A model generated the notes under the pieces. The model was given only the letters and a program-made list of their open reading frames with translations. It was not told the DNA's origin and did not search any database. 8,611 nt of DNA from the NCBI GenBank assembly GCA_937934775.1, contig CALGYL010000372.1, positions 1-8,611 on the forward strand, read 5' to 3'. This document shows, in pieces, positions 1 to 6,120 of this stretch. This DNA is from an uncultured Clostridia bacterium. GTDB taxonomy: Bacteria; Bacillota; Clostridia; Christensenellales; Aristaeellaceae. A program made the translations under genes and the position numbers. How positions within the stretch are numbered: position 1 is the stretch's first letter; each line of letters begins with the position of its first letter.

Positions 1-91
1 ATTTGTCGGACGACATATCATCAGCGAGGTCCCCGCGGGGTGAGTTTTTTCCCTGGTACCGGGCAATCATCCAATCGTAAAAGGTCATCAT
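1..91 (-). CDS. YozE-like (SAM-like fold) small protein, 5' part only
   Basis: Partial gene cut by the left window edge; too short for a normal ORF screen. Reading the minus strand from the ATG pair at 91/88 gives MMTFYDWMIARYQG, followed by KNSPRGDLADDMSSDK. The pattern MTFYxW(L/M)...(D/N)SPRGDLAxDM..DK is what I know from the YozE / sterile-alpha-motif-like family of short proteins common in Firmicutes and their phages; the molecular role of that family is not established. A ribosome binding site (AGGAG twice, about positions 98-112) sits just upstream and supports the start at 91 or 88. A further in-frame ATG at 127 lacks a Shine-Dalgarno. It lies about 45 bp after the coiled-coil gene, in the same direction, and probably belongs to the same transcript. 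The C-terminal half, which would confirm the family, is missing. Confidence 0.6.
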   Translation of the reverse strand, partial: MMTFYDWMIARYQGKNSPRGDLADDMSSDK

Positions 92-121
92 ATGTTCCGC
101 TCCTATCTCCTGTGTGTAGCG

Positions 122-177
122 GCGCATTTTATTTTTTCAAATTTGGTCCGATCCTGCGCATTTTATTTTTTCGAATT
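122..177. repeat. Pair of 22-bp direct repeats, 34 bp apart
   Basis: The A/T-rich stretch GCGCATTTTATTTTTTC followed by (A/G)AATT occurs at 122-143 and again at 156-177 with one mismatch over 22 bases. The left copy spans the stop codon of the coiled-coil gene (137-139), and the right copy encodes part of its last residues. The 12 bases after each copy differ, so this is either an old partial tandem duplication or a duplicated binding or promoter-like site. No function can be assigned from sequence alone. Confidence 0.75.
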
Positions 178-502
178 CATTCGCTCCGCTGCCTTCTCCG
201 GCCCATGATTCCTCTTCTTTCGCGCCGTGAATGCATACGAAATGCGCGAATTGTTTGAAAAAGGTGAGAAATAGCACGATGTAAAACAGCCGGTTTTCTG
301 CGTTGCATAGGCGCTCATTAACGCAAGAAAGACGCTCGCTAAGGCAGGAAAGGCGCTCACTAACGCAGGAAAGACGCTCGTTTATAACATCCAGTAGCTC
401 ACATATGACGGTAAGCCGCTCGTGCATAACGTCCAAGCGCTCATTCACGCGCTGAAGCTTTGCGTTGATCTGCCTAAGCTCTTCCAGAATCAAATCAGCC
501 AT
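137..502 (-). CDS. Heptad-repeat coiled-coil protein with hydrophobic C-terminal segment
   Basis: Unrecognised protein of 121 aa if started at the ATG at 502 (125 aa from the ATG at 514). Both starts lack a strong Shine-Dalgarno and overlap the end of the tape measure gene (stop at 495-497), so translation is probably coupled to it. Residues about 16-71 are eight consecutive heptads of the form L-x-x-(V/I/L/A)-x-E-(R/L), for example LSCVSER and LDVINER, which predicts a regular parallel coiled coil. A hydrophobic stretch (LFYIVLFLTFF, residues 72-82, continuing to FAHFVC) follows and could be a short membrane segment, then a polar, charged tail. The layout (coiled coil then hydrophobic segment) is reminiscent of XhlA-type haemolysin/holin-associated proteins, but there is no sequence motif that proves this. 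A tail fibre-associated or tail-tip role is the alternative, given the position after the tape measure gene. Confidence 0.6.
   Translation of the reverse strand: MADLILEELRQINAKLQRVNERLDVMHERLTVICELLDVINERLSCVSERLSCLSERLSCVNERLCNAENRLFYIVLFLTFFKQFAHFVCIHGAKEEESWAGEGSGANEFEKIKCAGSDQI
290..457 (-). repeat. Eight 21-bp tandem units encoding coiled-coil heptads
   Basis: In-frame 21-bp units at 437-457, 416-436, 395-415, 374-394, 353-373, 332-352, 311-331 and 290-310 translate as LQRVNER, LDVMHER, LTVICEL, LDVINER, LSCVSER, LSCLSER, LSCVNER and LCNAENR. The three units spanning 311-373 are nearly identical at DNA level (each ends in GAGCGC/GAGCGT and starts CTTTCYTGC), while the others have diverged, which fits recent unit duplication. 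Because the unit is a multiple of three, copy number change would lengthen or shorten the coiled coil without a frameshift. Confidence 0.85.
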
Positions 503-3500
503 TTCTGAATCCATACCCAAGCATCGTATTTCTTGTAAGCTTAGTAAGCTGCCGTTCAATATCGCGGATATCCTGGTCAGACCTCACATTCGGGTTGTTG
601 ACAGTGATGTTTATGGTCGGCGCAGCATGGTTATTCACCGTGTTCGAGGCGTTATTGTAGGTATTCAACACTCCGGTGAGCCTAGCCGGGGAGAAAGTTC
701 CTTCCACGCGCTGCATACTCAGCGCCATTTCTTGCCTTTGCGCAATCGCTCCGGCCCCAAACACTTCCCCGACCGTTCGTTTAACGCTGGGGATGTTCTC
801 ACGGAGGCCTTTCACAAACCCCGCCACGGTGAATCCGCCAATCTCCGCGAATACCTTGGAGGGCGACGCAATGCCCATCTCATGGCGCGCCGCCTGAATA
901 GCGGCCCTGGCCAGAGACTTATATTCCGCGAGAAGCGAATCGCGCTTTGCTTCCGCGCCGTTGATCAGCCCTTGGATGCTGTCTTTCCCTGCCTCTTTTA
1001 GCCCGATGCTCATGAGCGCGGTTTGTATGTCCACGCGGATTCTGCCCGTCTCGATACCTTCCGCCAGCCCGGACATCAGGTTAATACCGTAGCCCTTCCA
1101 TACGGTCGAAGGCGAATGAATGCCCTGCGCGTCGGTAAGCGTCTTGTTTCCAGCGTTTACAGCGTCAAGAATCGCCGTATTCAGGTTATCCTTGCCCTCC
1201 GTGATCCCCGCGATCTCGCCGGTGATCAGCTGCTCGCCCACTGTCTTCCCGTCGCCAGTCAGATCGTATGCAGTAATCAGGCTCTTCAGCGTATCCCCGA
1301 CCCCTGAAACGTCAAGCCCGGTAAGCGCGCCTGAGTTTATGGCCGTGGAGAAGTCCCCAAAGATACCCGAAAAGTCAGAAGTTTTGATCGTGTCCCCGAT
1401 CTGCCCTTTCAGATCATCAACCGCGGTCATCGCCCAAGCGTTGTTCCCGGTGAAGTTCTTTTCACCGTTATTCAACGTTTCATAGATGCTGTCCAGCATC
1501 TTCTGCCCGGCATTCGCGACTTCCGGATTATCGCTTCCCACGTCGCCCATGGCCTGCGTCAGCCGCTCAACGAGGTTTTGCTTCTTCATGACCTCTTTAA
1601 GCTTCTCGGCCTGTTCAGGGTACTCCGTAGCAAGGCCGTCGATCATCTCAGAAAGCAGCTTCGAGTATTCCTCTTGCAGCTTCTTTTTCTGCTCTTCGTA
1701 GCCCTTGTTCTCCTGATCCATCTGGAATTCGATCGCCATGCGCGCCTCGATCGGGTGCTTCGACTTTCCGGCCTCATCCCATGATTTTTGCAAATCCGCC
1801 ATGATCTCATCATGGCGGGTCTGCAACGCAGACTGCTTTTCTTCCGTCGTGGTCTGCAAGTATTTGACGCCTACCACGATATCTTCTTTGGTACCCACGC
1901 CCGCCTTGGTCGCGGTATAGCTCGCCTTAGCCGCCTGAAGGGCTGTATTCTGGGCCTCAAGGATGCTGTCGCCCACCGAGACGATCTTATCTCGCAGCTC
2001 TTCCAGCTTGTCAAGCTGGGCCTCCGTGGGCTTCGTTCCCTGCGAGGCCAAGGTCAGCACATAGCCGATATATGCCTGAGATTCGGCGTCCAGGCTTGTC
2101 TTCGTCGCATCGGTGGTAGACTTCAGTTCGGCGAGCCGGGCGTCATACGTTTTCTTGTCAATGATGCCGTTGGAAAGCTGCTGATCCAGCGTCGCCTTCT
2201 TCGCGTCAAACGCCGCTTGAATGGCGTCGAATACTGGCGCCACAACTTCTTCCGCCTTGCTCTGGTAGTCCTTTTTCTGTTTTTCAGTCTCAGCCTTCCC
2301 GTCCGTCAGCCATTGGACGATCTGGGTATTGAGGCTTTCGCTGTCGCTGGACAGCGCTATTTTTGCGTTCGCAAGCAGTTCCAGATTGTAGGTTGTAGAC
2401 TGCGCGTTGCTGATGGCGGTATCAATGGCCTTCGTATCAACGCGCACCGTCTCGAAAGAGGCCTTGATCTTGCTCTCTCCGCTCAGGCTGTCCATGTATT
2501 CATTCAGGGCAATAACCCCGGTGGTAATCCCCGCCAAGCCCGCCGCGATCAGCGCAAGGGTTCCGCCTCCGCCCACCATGTTGCTGAGGAATCCAACGCC
2601 TTTGCCGATCTCACCAATTGACGAAACCAGTTTTCCAGAGACGATCAATACCGGGCCAAGGGCCGCGCCGACCGCCGCGACATTGACGATCGTGCTCCTG
2701 GTTTCAGGGGACAGCGCCGCGAAAGCGCGGGTAAGGTCGGTAACGCCGTCCGTGGCCCACTGAACAGCCGGCGCGAAGCTCTCTCCAACCTCGCTTCCGG
2801 CGTTGGCAAAGGCCACCCTCGCCGATTCGATCGATCCTTCAAGGCCATCAGTCATTGTCTCAAACGCCTTGTCGGTTGCGCCCGCCGAACTGCGCATGGC
2901 GGCCATCGCGCCGGTCATCTCTTTTTGTCCCTGCGCACTGGTCAGGGCGAGCACGGAATTCAGCGCTTCCACGCTGCCGAAAAGCTGAGCCATCTTCTCA
3001 GTGGAGCCGCCCGTCTTCGTGGTAACATCCGTCAAAAAGCCGATCAGGCCCTTGGACTGAAGCGCCATCGAAGAGAAGTCCAGCCCCAGTTCTTTGGCGA
3101 GCTTGCTCGCTTCGGTGGTCGGCTTGATGATGCCGCTGAACGCGCCCTTCATCCCGGTCACGGCTTCGGACGTGCCGATGCCCATCTTGGTCAGCACGGC
3201 GAGAGAGCCGAACAGCTCGTCGGTATGAACCTGCAACTGCGCGGCCAGCGGGATCACGTTGCCGATCGACGCCGCGATCTGGCCCAGCGTCGTTTTGCCG
3301 TAGTTCTGGGCGGTCAGCATTTCATCAGAAACCCGCTGCATGGCCGCCGATCCGGTTTCGCCGTAGGCGTTGAGCACGGTCGTCAGGCCATCCACGGCCA
3401 CCGCCTGTTCCGCAAAACCGCCCACCGCCGCCTTGCCCGCGATGCGCATGTAATCCATCGCGTTCGCCGTGTCGCCGTTGGCGCTGATCAGGTCGTACAT

Positions 3501-3860
3501 GCCCGCCGCCACTTCTCCGGGCATGACGTGCAGTTCGTCCCCCAGGGCGCGGGCGCTGTCTTTGATGCCGTCCAGGGACAGAATGGACATATCCGCCACG
3601 GTCGATATCTTCCGGGCGGCGGTATCCAGCGAAGCGGCAGAAGAGAAGGCCACGGTTCCTACCGCGGCGAGGGCTAGAGTCAGCGCGGACGCGTCGCGTC
3701 CAGTCTGCGACATAGCGCCGCCCAGCCCGGAGATGCGAGACGATACCGGAAGCGCCGAATTCCCCAGGTCTTTGATCGCGGCCAGGGCGGACTTCATCCC
3801 GCTGTTGAATCCTTTGCTATCCAAATCCAAATAGGAGATCACTTGCCCTGCGTCGATCAT
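495..3860 (-). CDS. Phage tail tape measure protein, TP901 family
   Basis: 1121-aa tail tape measure protein. It sets tail length during assembly, occupies the tail tube, and in many phages helps pass DNA through the host membrane. The N-terminal part (about residues 60-360) has the TP901/PhageMin_Tail core: SSAASLDTAARKISTVADM, then MPGEVAAGMYDLISANGD, GFAEQAVAVDGLTTVLNAYG, YGKTTLGQIAASIGNVIP and the LFGSLAVLTKMGIGTSEAV segment. Two hydrophobic helices lie at about 390-413 and 432-452. Charged helical, coiled-coil-prone sequence fills about 520-760. Two copies of the C-terminal motif seen in many tape measures, IHSPSTVWKGYG (914-925) and IASPSKVFAEIGG (997-1009), follow, then an INITVNNP-type end. 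The start is set by GGAGGG seven bases before the ATG and by the ATGA overlap with the upstream Mor/C-like gene. By the usual rule of about 0.15 nm per residue the tail would be roughly 170 nm (inference). Confidence 0.95.
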   Translation of the reverse strand: MIDAGQVISYLDLDSKGFNSGMKSALAAIKDLGNSALPVSSRISGLGGAMSQTGRDASALTLALAAVGTVAFSSAASLDTAARKISTVADMSILSLDGIKDSARALGDELHVMPGEVAAGMYDLISANGDTANAMDYMRIAGKAAVGGFAEQAVAVDGLTTVLNAYGETGSAAMQRVSDEMLTAQNYGKTTLGQIAASIGNVIPLAAQLQVHTDELFGSLAVLTKMGIGTSEAVTGMKGAFSGIIKPTTEASKLAKELGLDFSSMALQSKGLIGFLTDVTTKTGGSTEKMAQLFGSVEALNSVLALTSAQGQKEMTGAMAAMRSSAGATDKAFETMTDGLEGSIESARVAFANAGSEVGESFAPAVQWATDGVTDLTRAFAALSPETRSTIVNVAAVGAALGPVLIVSGKLVSSIGEIGKGVGFLSNMVGGGGTLALIAAGLAGITTGVIALNEYMDSLSGESKIKASFETVRVDTKAIDTAISNAQSTTYNLELLANAKIALSSDSESLNTQIVQWLTDGKAETEKQKKDYQSKAEEVVAPVFDAIQAAFDAKKATLDQQLSNGIIDKKTYDARLAELKSTTDATKTSLDAESQAYIGYVLTLASQGTKPTEAQLDKLEELRDKIVSVGDSILEAQNTALQAAKASYTATKAGVGTKEDIVVGVKYLQTTTEEKQSALQTRHDEIMADLQKSWDEAGKSKHPIEARMAIEFQMDQENKGYEEQKKKLQEEYSKLLSEMIDGLATEYPEQAEKLKEVMKKQNLVERLTQAMGDVGSDNPEVANAGQKMLDSIYETLNNGEKNFTGNNAWAMTAVDDLKGQIGDTIKTSDFSGIFGDFSTAINSGALTGLDVSGVGDTLKSLITAYDLTGDGKTVGEQLITGEIAGITEGKDNLNTAILDAVNAGNKTLTDAQGIHSPSTVWKGYGINLMSGLAEGIETGRIRVDIQTALMSIGLKEAGKDSIQGLINGAEAKRDSLLAEYKSLARAAIQAARHEMGIASPSKVFAEIGGFTVAGFVKGLRENIPSVKRTVGEVFGAGAIAQRQEMALSMQRVEGTFSPARLTGVLNTYNNASNTVNNHAAPTINITVNNPNVRSDQDIRDIERQLTKLTRNTMLGYGFRNG

Positions 3861-4168
3861 GCTTTTTCCCTCCGGTCATTTTTATACTTTCTTAGTCCAC
3901 CTGATTTGCTGATAACGCGCTCAATCATCCGCATGCTCACGTGATAGCGCTTCGCTAGGTCGCGGGTACTTTCGCCATTCTTGAATTCAGTTCGAATTTG
4001 TTCTGCGCGCGCTCGTGCTCTTATAATAGAAATCTTCGGCATGTAGACCGGAACACCGCCGAACCTCGCAAACAGCTTCAGCGCCGCTTCCATACCGATG
4101 GTTTTGGCGATCTCTTGCCCAATGCCGGAAAGCATGTCCGGCGTTACATCCTTGAGAAGGTCTTCCAT
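3857..4168 (-). CDS. Mor/C-family transcription activator (second copy)
   Basis: 103-aa DNA-binding protein of the Mor transcription activator family. In Mu, Mor and C bind dyad sites just upstream of weak middle or late promoters and recruit RNA polymerase. Seen here: a dimerisation-type segment at about 14-45 containing IGMEAALKLFARFGGVPVYMPK, matching the family pattern IG.EAAL.L...FGG..(I/V)Y(I/M)PK, then a helix-turn-helix at about 63-88 (NGESTRDLAKRYHVSMRMIERVI) and a very basic tail (RKYKNDRREKA). It shares this plan with the 97-aa protein at 5217-5510. The AGAGGTGAT ribosome binding site overlaps the stop codon of the 72-aa gene, and its own stop overlaps the tape measure start (ATGA), so the three genes are translationally linked. 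By position it is the candidate equivalent of Mu C, the late activator; which promoters it acts on is not visible. Confidence 0.82.
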   Translation of the reverse strand: MEDLLKDVTPDMLSGIGQEIAKTIGMEAALKLFARFGGVPVYMPKISIIRARARAEQIRTEFKNGESTRDLAKRYHVSMRMIERVISKSGGLRKYKNDRREKA

Positions 4169-4178
4169 GCCATCACCT

Positions 4179-4397
4179 CTATCGCCAACTCGAAGGCCTG
4201 TTCATTTTAAGCTCCGGAACTTCGGTAAAGATTTTATCGAGTTCCGCTCTCATTTTGTCGATTGCGTCCGGCGCGTGAACGTCTATTACGATTCCGTCAG
4301 CGAGCTTGGCCACAACCGGTAGTTTCGACTTTGGAACGCCCAAAACATCGGCAAGCTCGCAAAGCCTCTCGCGGCAAATCTCAGCATCATACTCCAT
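4179..4397 (-). CDS. Uncharacterised 72-aa protein
   Basis: Not recognised. The gene is well supported by an ideal AGGAGG at 4406-4411, eight bases before the ATG at 4397, and by tight packing (10 bp) with the Mor/C-like gene downstream. The protein is acidic with a helical N-terminus (AEICRERLCELADVLGVPKS), a central hydrophobic beta-like piece (KLADGIVIDVHAPDAID) and an amphipathic helix ending in VPELKMNRPSSWR. There is no signal peptide or membrane segment, and no motif that points to a function. The position directly before an activator and the tape measure could suggest a small regulator or a tail assembly protein, but this is only context. Confidence 0.65.
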   Translation of the reverse strand: MEYDAEICRERLCELADVLGVPKSKLPVVAKLADGIVIDVHAPDAIDKMRAELDKIFTEVPELKMNRPSSWR

Positions 4398-4411
4398 CGT
4401 TTAATCCTCCT

Positions 4412-4459
4412 AAAATGAATAAGGGAAGCCCGCGCCGCTGTGCGGGCGTCAGGCTTCCC
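4412..4459 (-). terminator. Terminator-like hairpin before the 72-aa gene
   Basis: On the minus strand, GGGAAGCC (4459-4452) pairs perfectly with GGCTTCCC (4430-4423); the 21-base interior can form extra GC pairs. It is followed by TTATTCATTTT, a moderately U-rich run, and then directly by the AGGAGG of the 72-aa gene. It therefore looks like an intrinsic terminator or attenuator at the boundary between the 220-aa gene and the activator/tape-measure block. The U-run is interrupted, so efficiency is uncertain. If it does terminate, downstream genes need read-through or antitermination, because only about 14 bases separate the tail of the hairpin from the start codon. Confidence 0.6.
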
Positions 4460-4463
4460 AAAT

Positions 4464-4525
4464 GCCGGGGCGACTGTTGAAAGCCGGTCTGAGCGATTCG
4501 ACCGTGGAAGGAGCGCCGCCCCAGC
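4464..4525 (-). ncRNA. Structured leader-like RNA element (predicted)
   Basis: Non-coding gap between the 220-aa gene and the 72-aa gene. On the minus strand an 11-bp stem forms between 4525-4515 (GCUGGGGCGGC) and 4474-4464 (GUCGCCCCGGC). Two of its pairs are G-U in the minus-strand RNA but would be A-C mismatches in plus-strand RNA, which points to minus-strand transcription. Inside it lies a second hairpin, CGGUC (4504-4500) with GACCG (4489-4485), around a 10-base loop. The terminator-like hairpin at 4459-4423 follows directly. This nested fold plus terminator plus Shine-Dalgarno resembles a 5' regulatory leader, but I do not recognise a known riboswitch class. No fold energy was computed. 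Confidence 0.4.
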
Positions 4526-4538
4526 CTCGCGGGCTTCA

Positions 4539-5201
4539 TCAGGTTTGCAAGCCTTCGAGCTTTGCCTCGGTGGGCTTTCCCGGATCAAATTCGGTCAGCT
4601 CGTCGTTCCAGCGATTCAACGCCATATCAAGATCCATCTGATTGAATGCGTCTTTGTTGGCGTCCAGGTCTTTGGAGTTTCGGATCGCCTCGATGAGTTT
4701 GATCAGTCCGTCCAACCGCTTCCCCAGCTTGGAAAACTCGACCGCCGTGCCGAAGACCGCTTCAAGAAGATTGATCGACTCTACCGAATCATAGGAGACG
4801 GAAGCTAGCGCGCCTTCGAACGCCGCCCGTGCCATCAGGTCACGCCCGAAAGGCGCCATGATCTCACGCAGGAGGCCCTTTTCCATTCGCTTTCCGCTCA
4901 GCTCGATTGTGCGGATCGTGTTTGCAAAACGCGCCTGGTATTCGCCGGATACCTTGGCCCTTTCGATCGCTGCCAGCTGCCCCTGCCACCACGTCTTCAC
5001 CTTTTGGACGGTGTATACCATTGCGTCGAAAGCGCGGGTTCGAGCTGCGGCCATTTCTGCCCTTTTTTGATTGATCAGTTCGGTTTTATACGTGCCCGTA
5101 TACCGCGTGTCCTTGCTGATCGCGTCGATCGTCAGGCGGAAAGCCTTTTCGTTCTTCAGCCACAGGTCGTAGCTGTCGTTGATCTCCTGTTTCGGCGTCA
5201 T
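4539..5201 (-). CDS. Uncharacterised 220-aa helical protein, paralogue of the 143-aa protein
   Basis: Not a family I recognise. It is largely alpha-helical and charged, without signal peptide or membrane segment. The N-terminus MTPKQEIND matches the MGLKQEIVA start of the 143-aa protein encoded 370 bp upstream. The C-terminal part aligns too: VFGTAVEFSKLGKRLDGL with ILGDAARQPELSKKLKAL, and ALNRWNDELTEF (194-205) with ELQGWNDDLSAF (128-139). The middle (about 70-145) has no counterpart in the shorter protein, so one of them gained or lost an insert. The start is supported by AAGGA upstream and a 15-bp gap to the Mor-like gene before it. A transcript reaching it would enter the structured gap at 4538-4398. 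A tail-assembly or head accessory role is possible from position but unsupported by motif. Confidence 0.75.
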   Translation of the reverse strand: MTPKQEINDSYDLWLKNEKAFRLTIDAISKDTRYTGTYKTELINQKRAEMAAARTRAFDAMVYTVQKVKTWWQGQLAAIERAKVSGEYQARFANTIRTIELSGKRMEKGLLREIMAPFGRDLMARAAFEGALASVSYDSVESINLLEAVFGTAVEFSKLGKRLDGLIKLIEAIRNSKDLDANKDAFNQMDLDMALNRWNDELTEFDPGKPTEAKLEGLQT

Positions 5202-5216
5202 CGTATCGATCCTTTC

Positions 5217-5510
5217 TTATCGTCCGGTTGGGTGTCTTTTCAGAATCCGCCGAACCTGTTCTTCGGTCAGGCCGTGCTTTCTGGCAAGGCCGCGCCGATT
5301 GTACCCATTGAATTCCGCCCGGATTTCCGCGTCCCGGTTTCGCCGCTCCACGCTTTGAAAGACGCTCTCCGGCTTCGCGATGTACATTTGCGAGCCGCCA
5401 AGCTCGCCCATGACTTCCAACGTGGCCGCTATTCCGATCTTCTCAACCAGGCCCCGAAGCGTATCGGGGAAGTCCTCGGCTCTGATCTCGGCTCGCGTCT
5501 TGGCTTGCAT
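5217..5510 (-). CDS. Mor-family transcription activator (first copy)
   Basis: 97-aa Mor/C-family activator. Residues 19-46 (LRGLVEKIGIAATLEVMGEL then GGSQMYIAK) match the family's dimerisation half, in which a conserved GG..(I/M)Y(I/V).K closes the domain. Residues 67-92 (FNGYNRRGLARKHGLTEEQV then RRILK) are the helix-turn-helix that recognises DNA, close in type to Mor proteins (..N...LA.K.GL.E..VRRI). The start at 5510 follows a strong GGAGGAGG. It lies after GemA and one small gene, so its position matches Mu, where gemA is followed by mor. The likely role is activation of a middle promoter for the genes downstream, with the second copy at 3857-4168 possibly taking the C role. Assignment of which copy is Mor and which is C is inferred from order only. 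Confidence 0.85.
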   Translation of the reverse strand: MQAKTRAEIRAEDFPDTLRGLVEKIGIAATLEVMGELGGSQMYIAKPESVFQSVERRNRDAEIRAEFNGYNRRGLARKHGLTEEQVRRILKRHPTGR

Positions 5511-5527
5511 CGTCGCTTTCCTCCTCC

Positions 5528-5538
5528 ACTGTATCAGT
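5528..5538. promoter_or_regulatory. Short inverted repeat upstream of first Mor-like gene
   Basis: ACTG-TAT-CAGT, a perfect 4-bp dyad with a 3-bp centre, sits between the 143-aa gene and the Shine-Dalgarno of the Mor-like gene. It could be part of an operator for an HTH dimer, but arms this short occur by chance, and no promoter elements are clear around it. Confidence 0.2.
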
Positions 5539-5567
5539 CGGCTTTTGTTCCCAATACCCCAACCAGT

Positions 5568-5999
5568 TCAATGAACCATGTGAAACGCGCTCAGATCGTC
5601 GTTCCATCCTTGAAGCTCCGGCTCTAAAACGTCCGCGCCGATTGTGGCGGCGTCTGTCCAGGGCTTATCAGATACTGAGACATAGAGCCTTGAAACGGCC
5701 TCCGCCAACGCCTTCAGCTTTTTGGAAAGCTCCGGTTGCCGCGCGGCGTCGCCCAGGATGGCCCCTATTCCTTCATCTATCTCCGCTTGAGAAATAGCGG
5801 CCTGGACAACGTGCGCGCTGCGATCCGCCATCATGCTGTGAACGCTCTCGATCGCGGCTTTATAATCGGAAAGCAGCGCCGCTTTCTCTTCCTCGTCAAT
5901 GTCCGATAACCTGGTGACCACGGCCACTTCCTCTTCCCACGCCCGACGGGTTTCAACGTACCCGATATAGAGCGCCACGATTTCCTGTTTCAAGCCCAT
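5568..5999 (-). CDS. Uncharacterised 143-aa helical protein, paralogue of the 220-aa protein
   Basis: Function unknown. The open frame extends to 6125, but the start at 5999 is preferred because GGGAGG lies seven bases upstream and because the resulting MGLKQEI start matches MTPKQEI of the 220-aa protein. The protein is acidic and helical (residues 15-105 mostly helix-forming), ending in a conserved-looking WNDDLSAF (132-139) that matches WNDELTEF in its paralogue. No membrane segment, signal peptide or catalytic motif is visible. It is the first gene after the early block and is followed, 57 bp later, by the Mor-family activator. The pair 143-aa/Mor-like 1 and the later set 220-aa/72-aa/Mor-like 2 look like a duplicated module. 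Confidence 0.75.
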   Translation of the reverse strand: MGLKQEIVALYIGYVETRRAWEEEVAVVTRLSDIDEEEKAALLSDYKAAIESVHSMMADRSAHVVQAAISQAEIDEGIGAILGDAARQPELSKKLKALAEAVSRLYVSVSDKPWTDAATIGADVLEPELQGWNDDLSAFHMVH

Positions 6000-6102
6000 C
6001 AAAACGCCCTCCCACTCCAAAGCCTCATAAATGCCATTCTGGCGCGTTTTCGCATCATATGGCCATTCCATCGCATTTTGCCCGGTCGCCCGCGCTTGCC
6101 AC

Positions 6103-6120
6103 TGTGCACACGTGTGTACA
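6103..6120. promoter_or_regulatory. 18-bp near-palindrome, candidate operator
   Basis: TGTGCACACGTGTGTACA has a perfect 10-bp core (CACACGTGTG) and matching outer TGT/ACA; only one symmetric pair fails. It sits in the gap between the early block and the 143-aa gene, about 104 bp upstream of that gene's start. Such symmetry suits a dimeric HTH protein, such as the Cro/CI-type regulator just upstream or a Mor-type activator. The bound protein and any promoter at this spot are not demonstrated; nearby -10 and -35 matches are poor. Confidence 0.45.

Noticed and set aside
290..457. CRISPR-like array
   Set aside because: The 21-bp periodicity has no spacer-repeat alternation; the units are contiguous, in frame and encode heptads of a coiled coil.
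1788..3677. Large plus-strand ORFs (1788-2621 and 2925-3677)
   Set aside because: They lie fully antisense to the tape measure gene, lack ribosome binding sites and encode Arg/Gly/His/Leu-rich sequence typical of opposite-strand reading of GC-rich codons.
4398..4538. Cobalamin or other known riboswitch
   Set aside because: I looked for hallmark boxes such as the B12-box core and found none that fit; only the generic leader-like fold is supported.
4286..4588. 100-aa minus-strand ORF across the 4398-4538 gap
   Set aside because: It overlaps the ends of two better genes, has shadow-like composition and no start signal; the gap is better explained as structured non-coding sequence.
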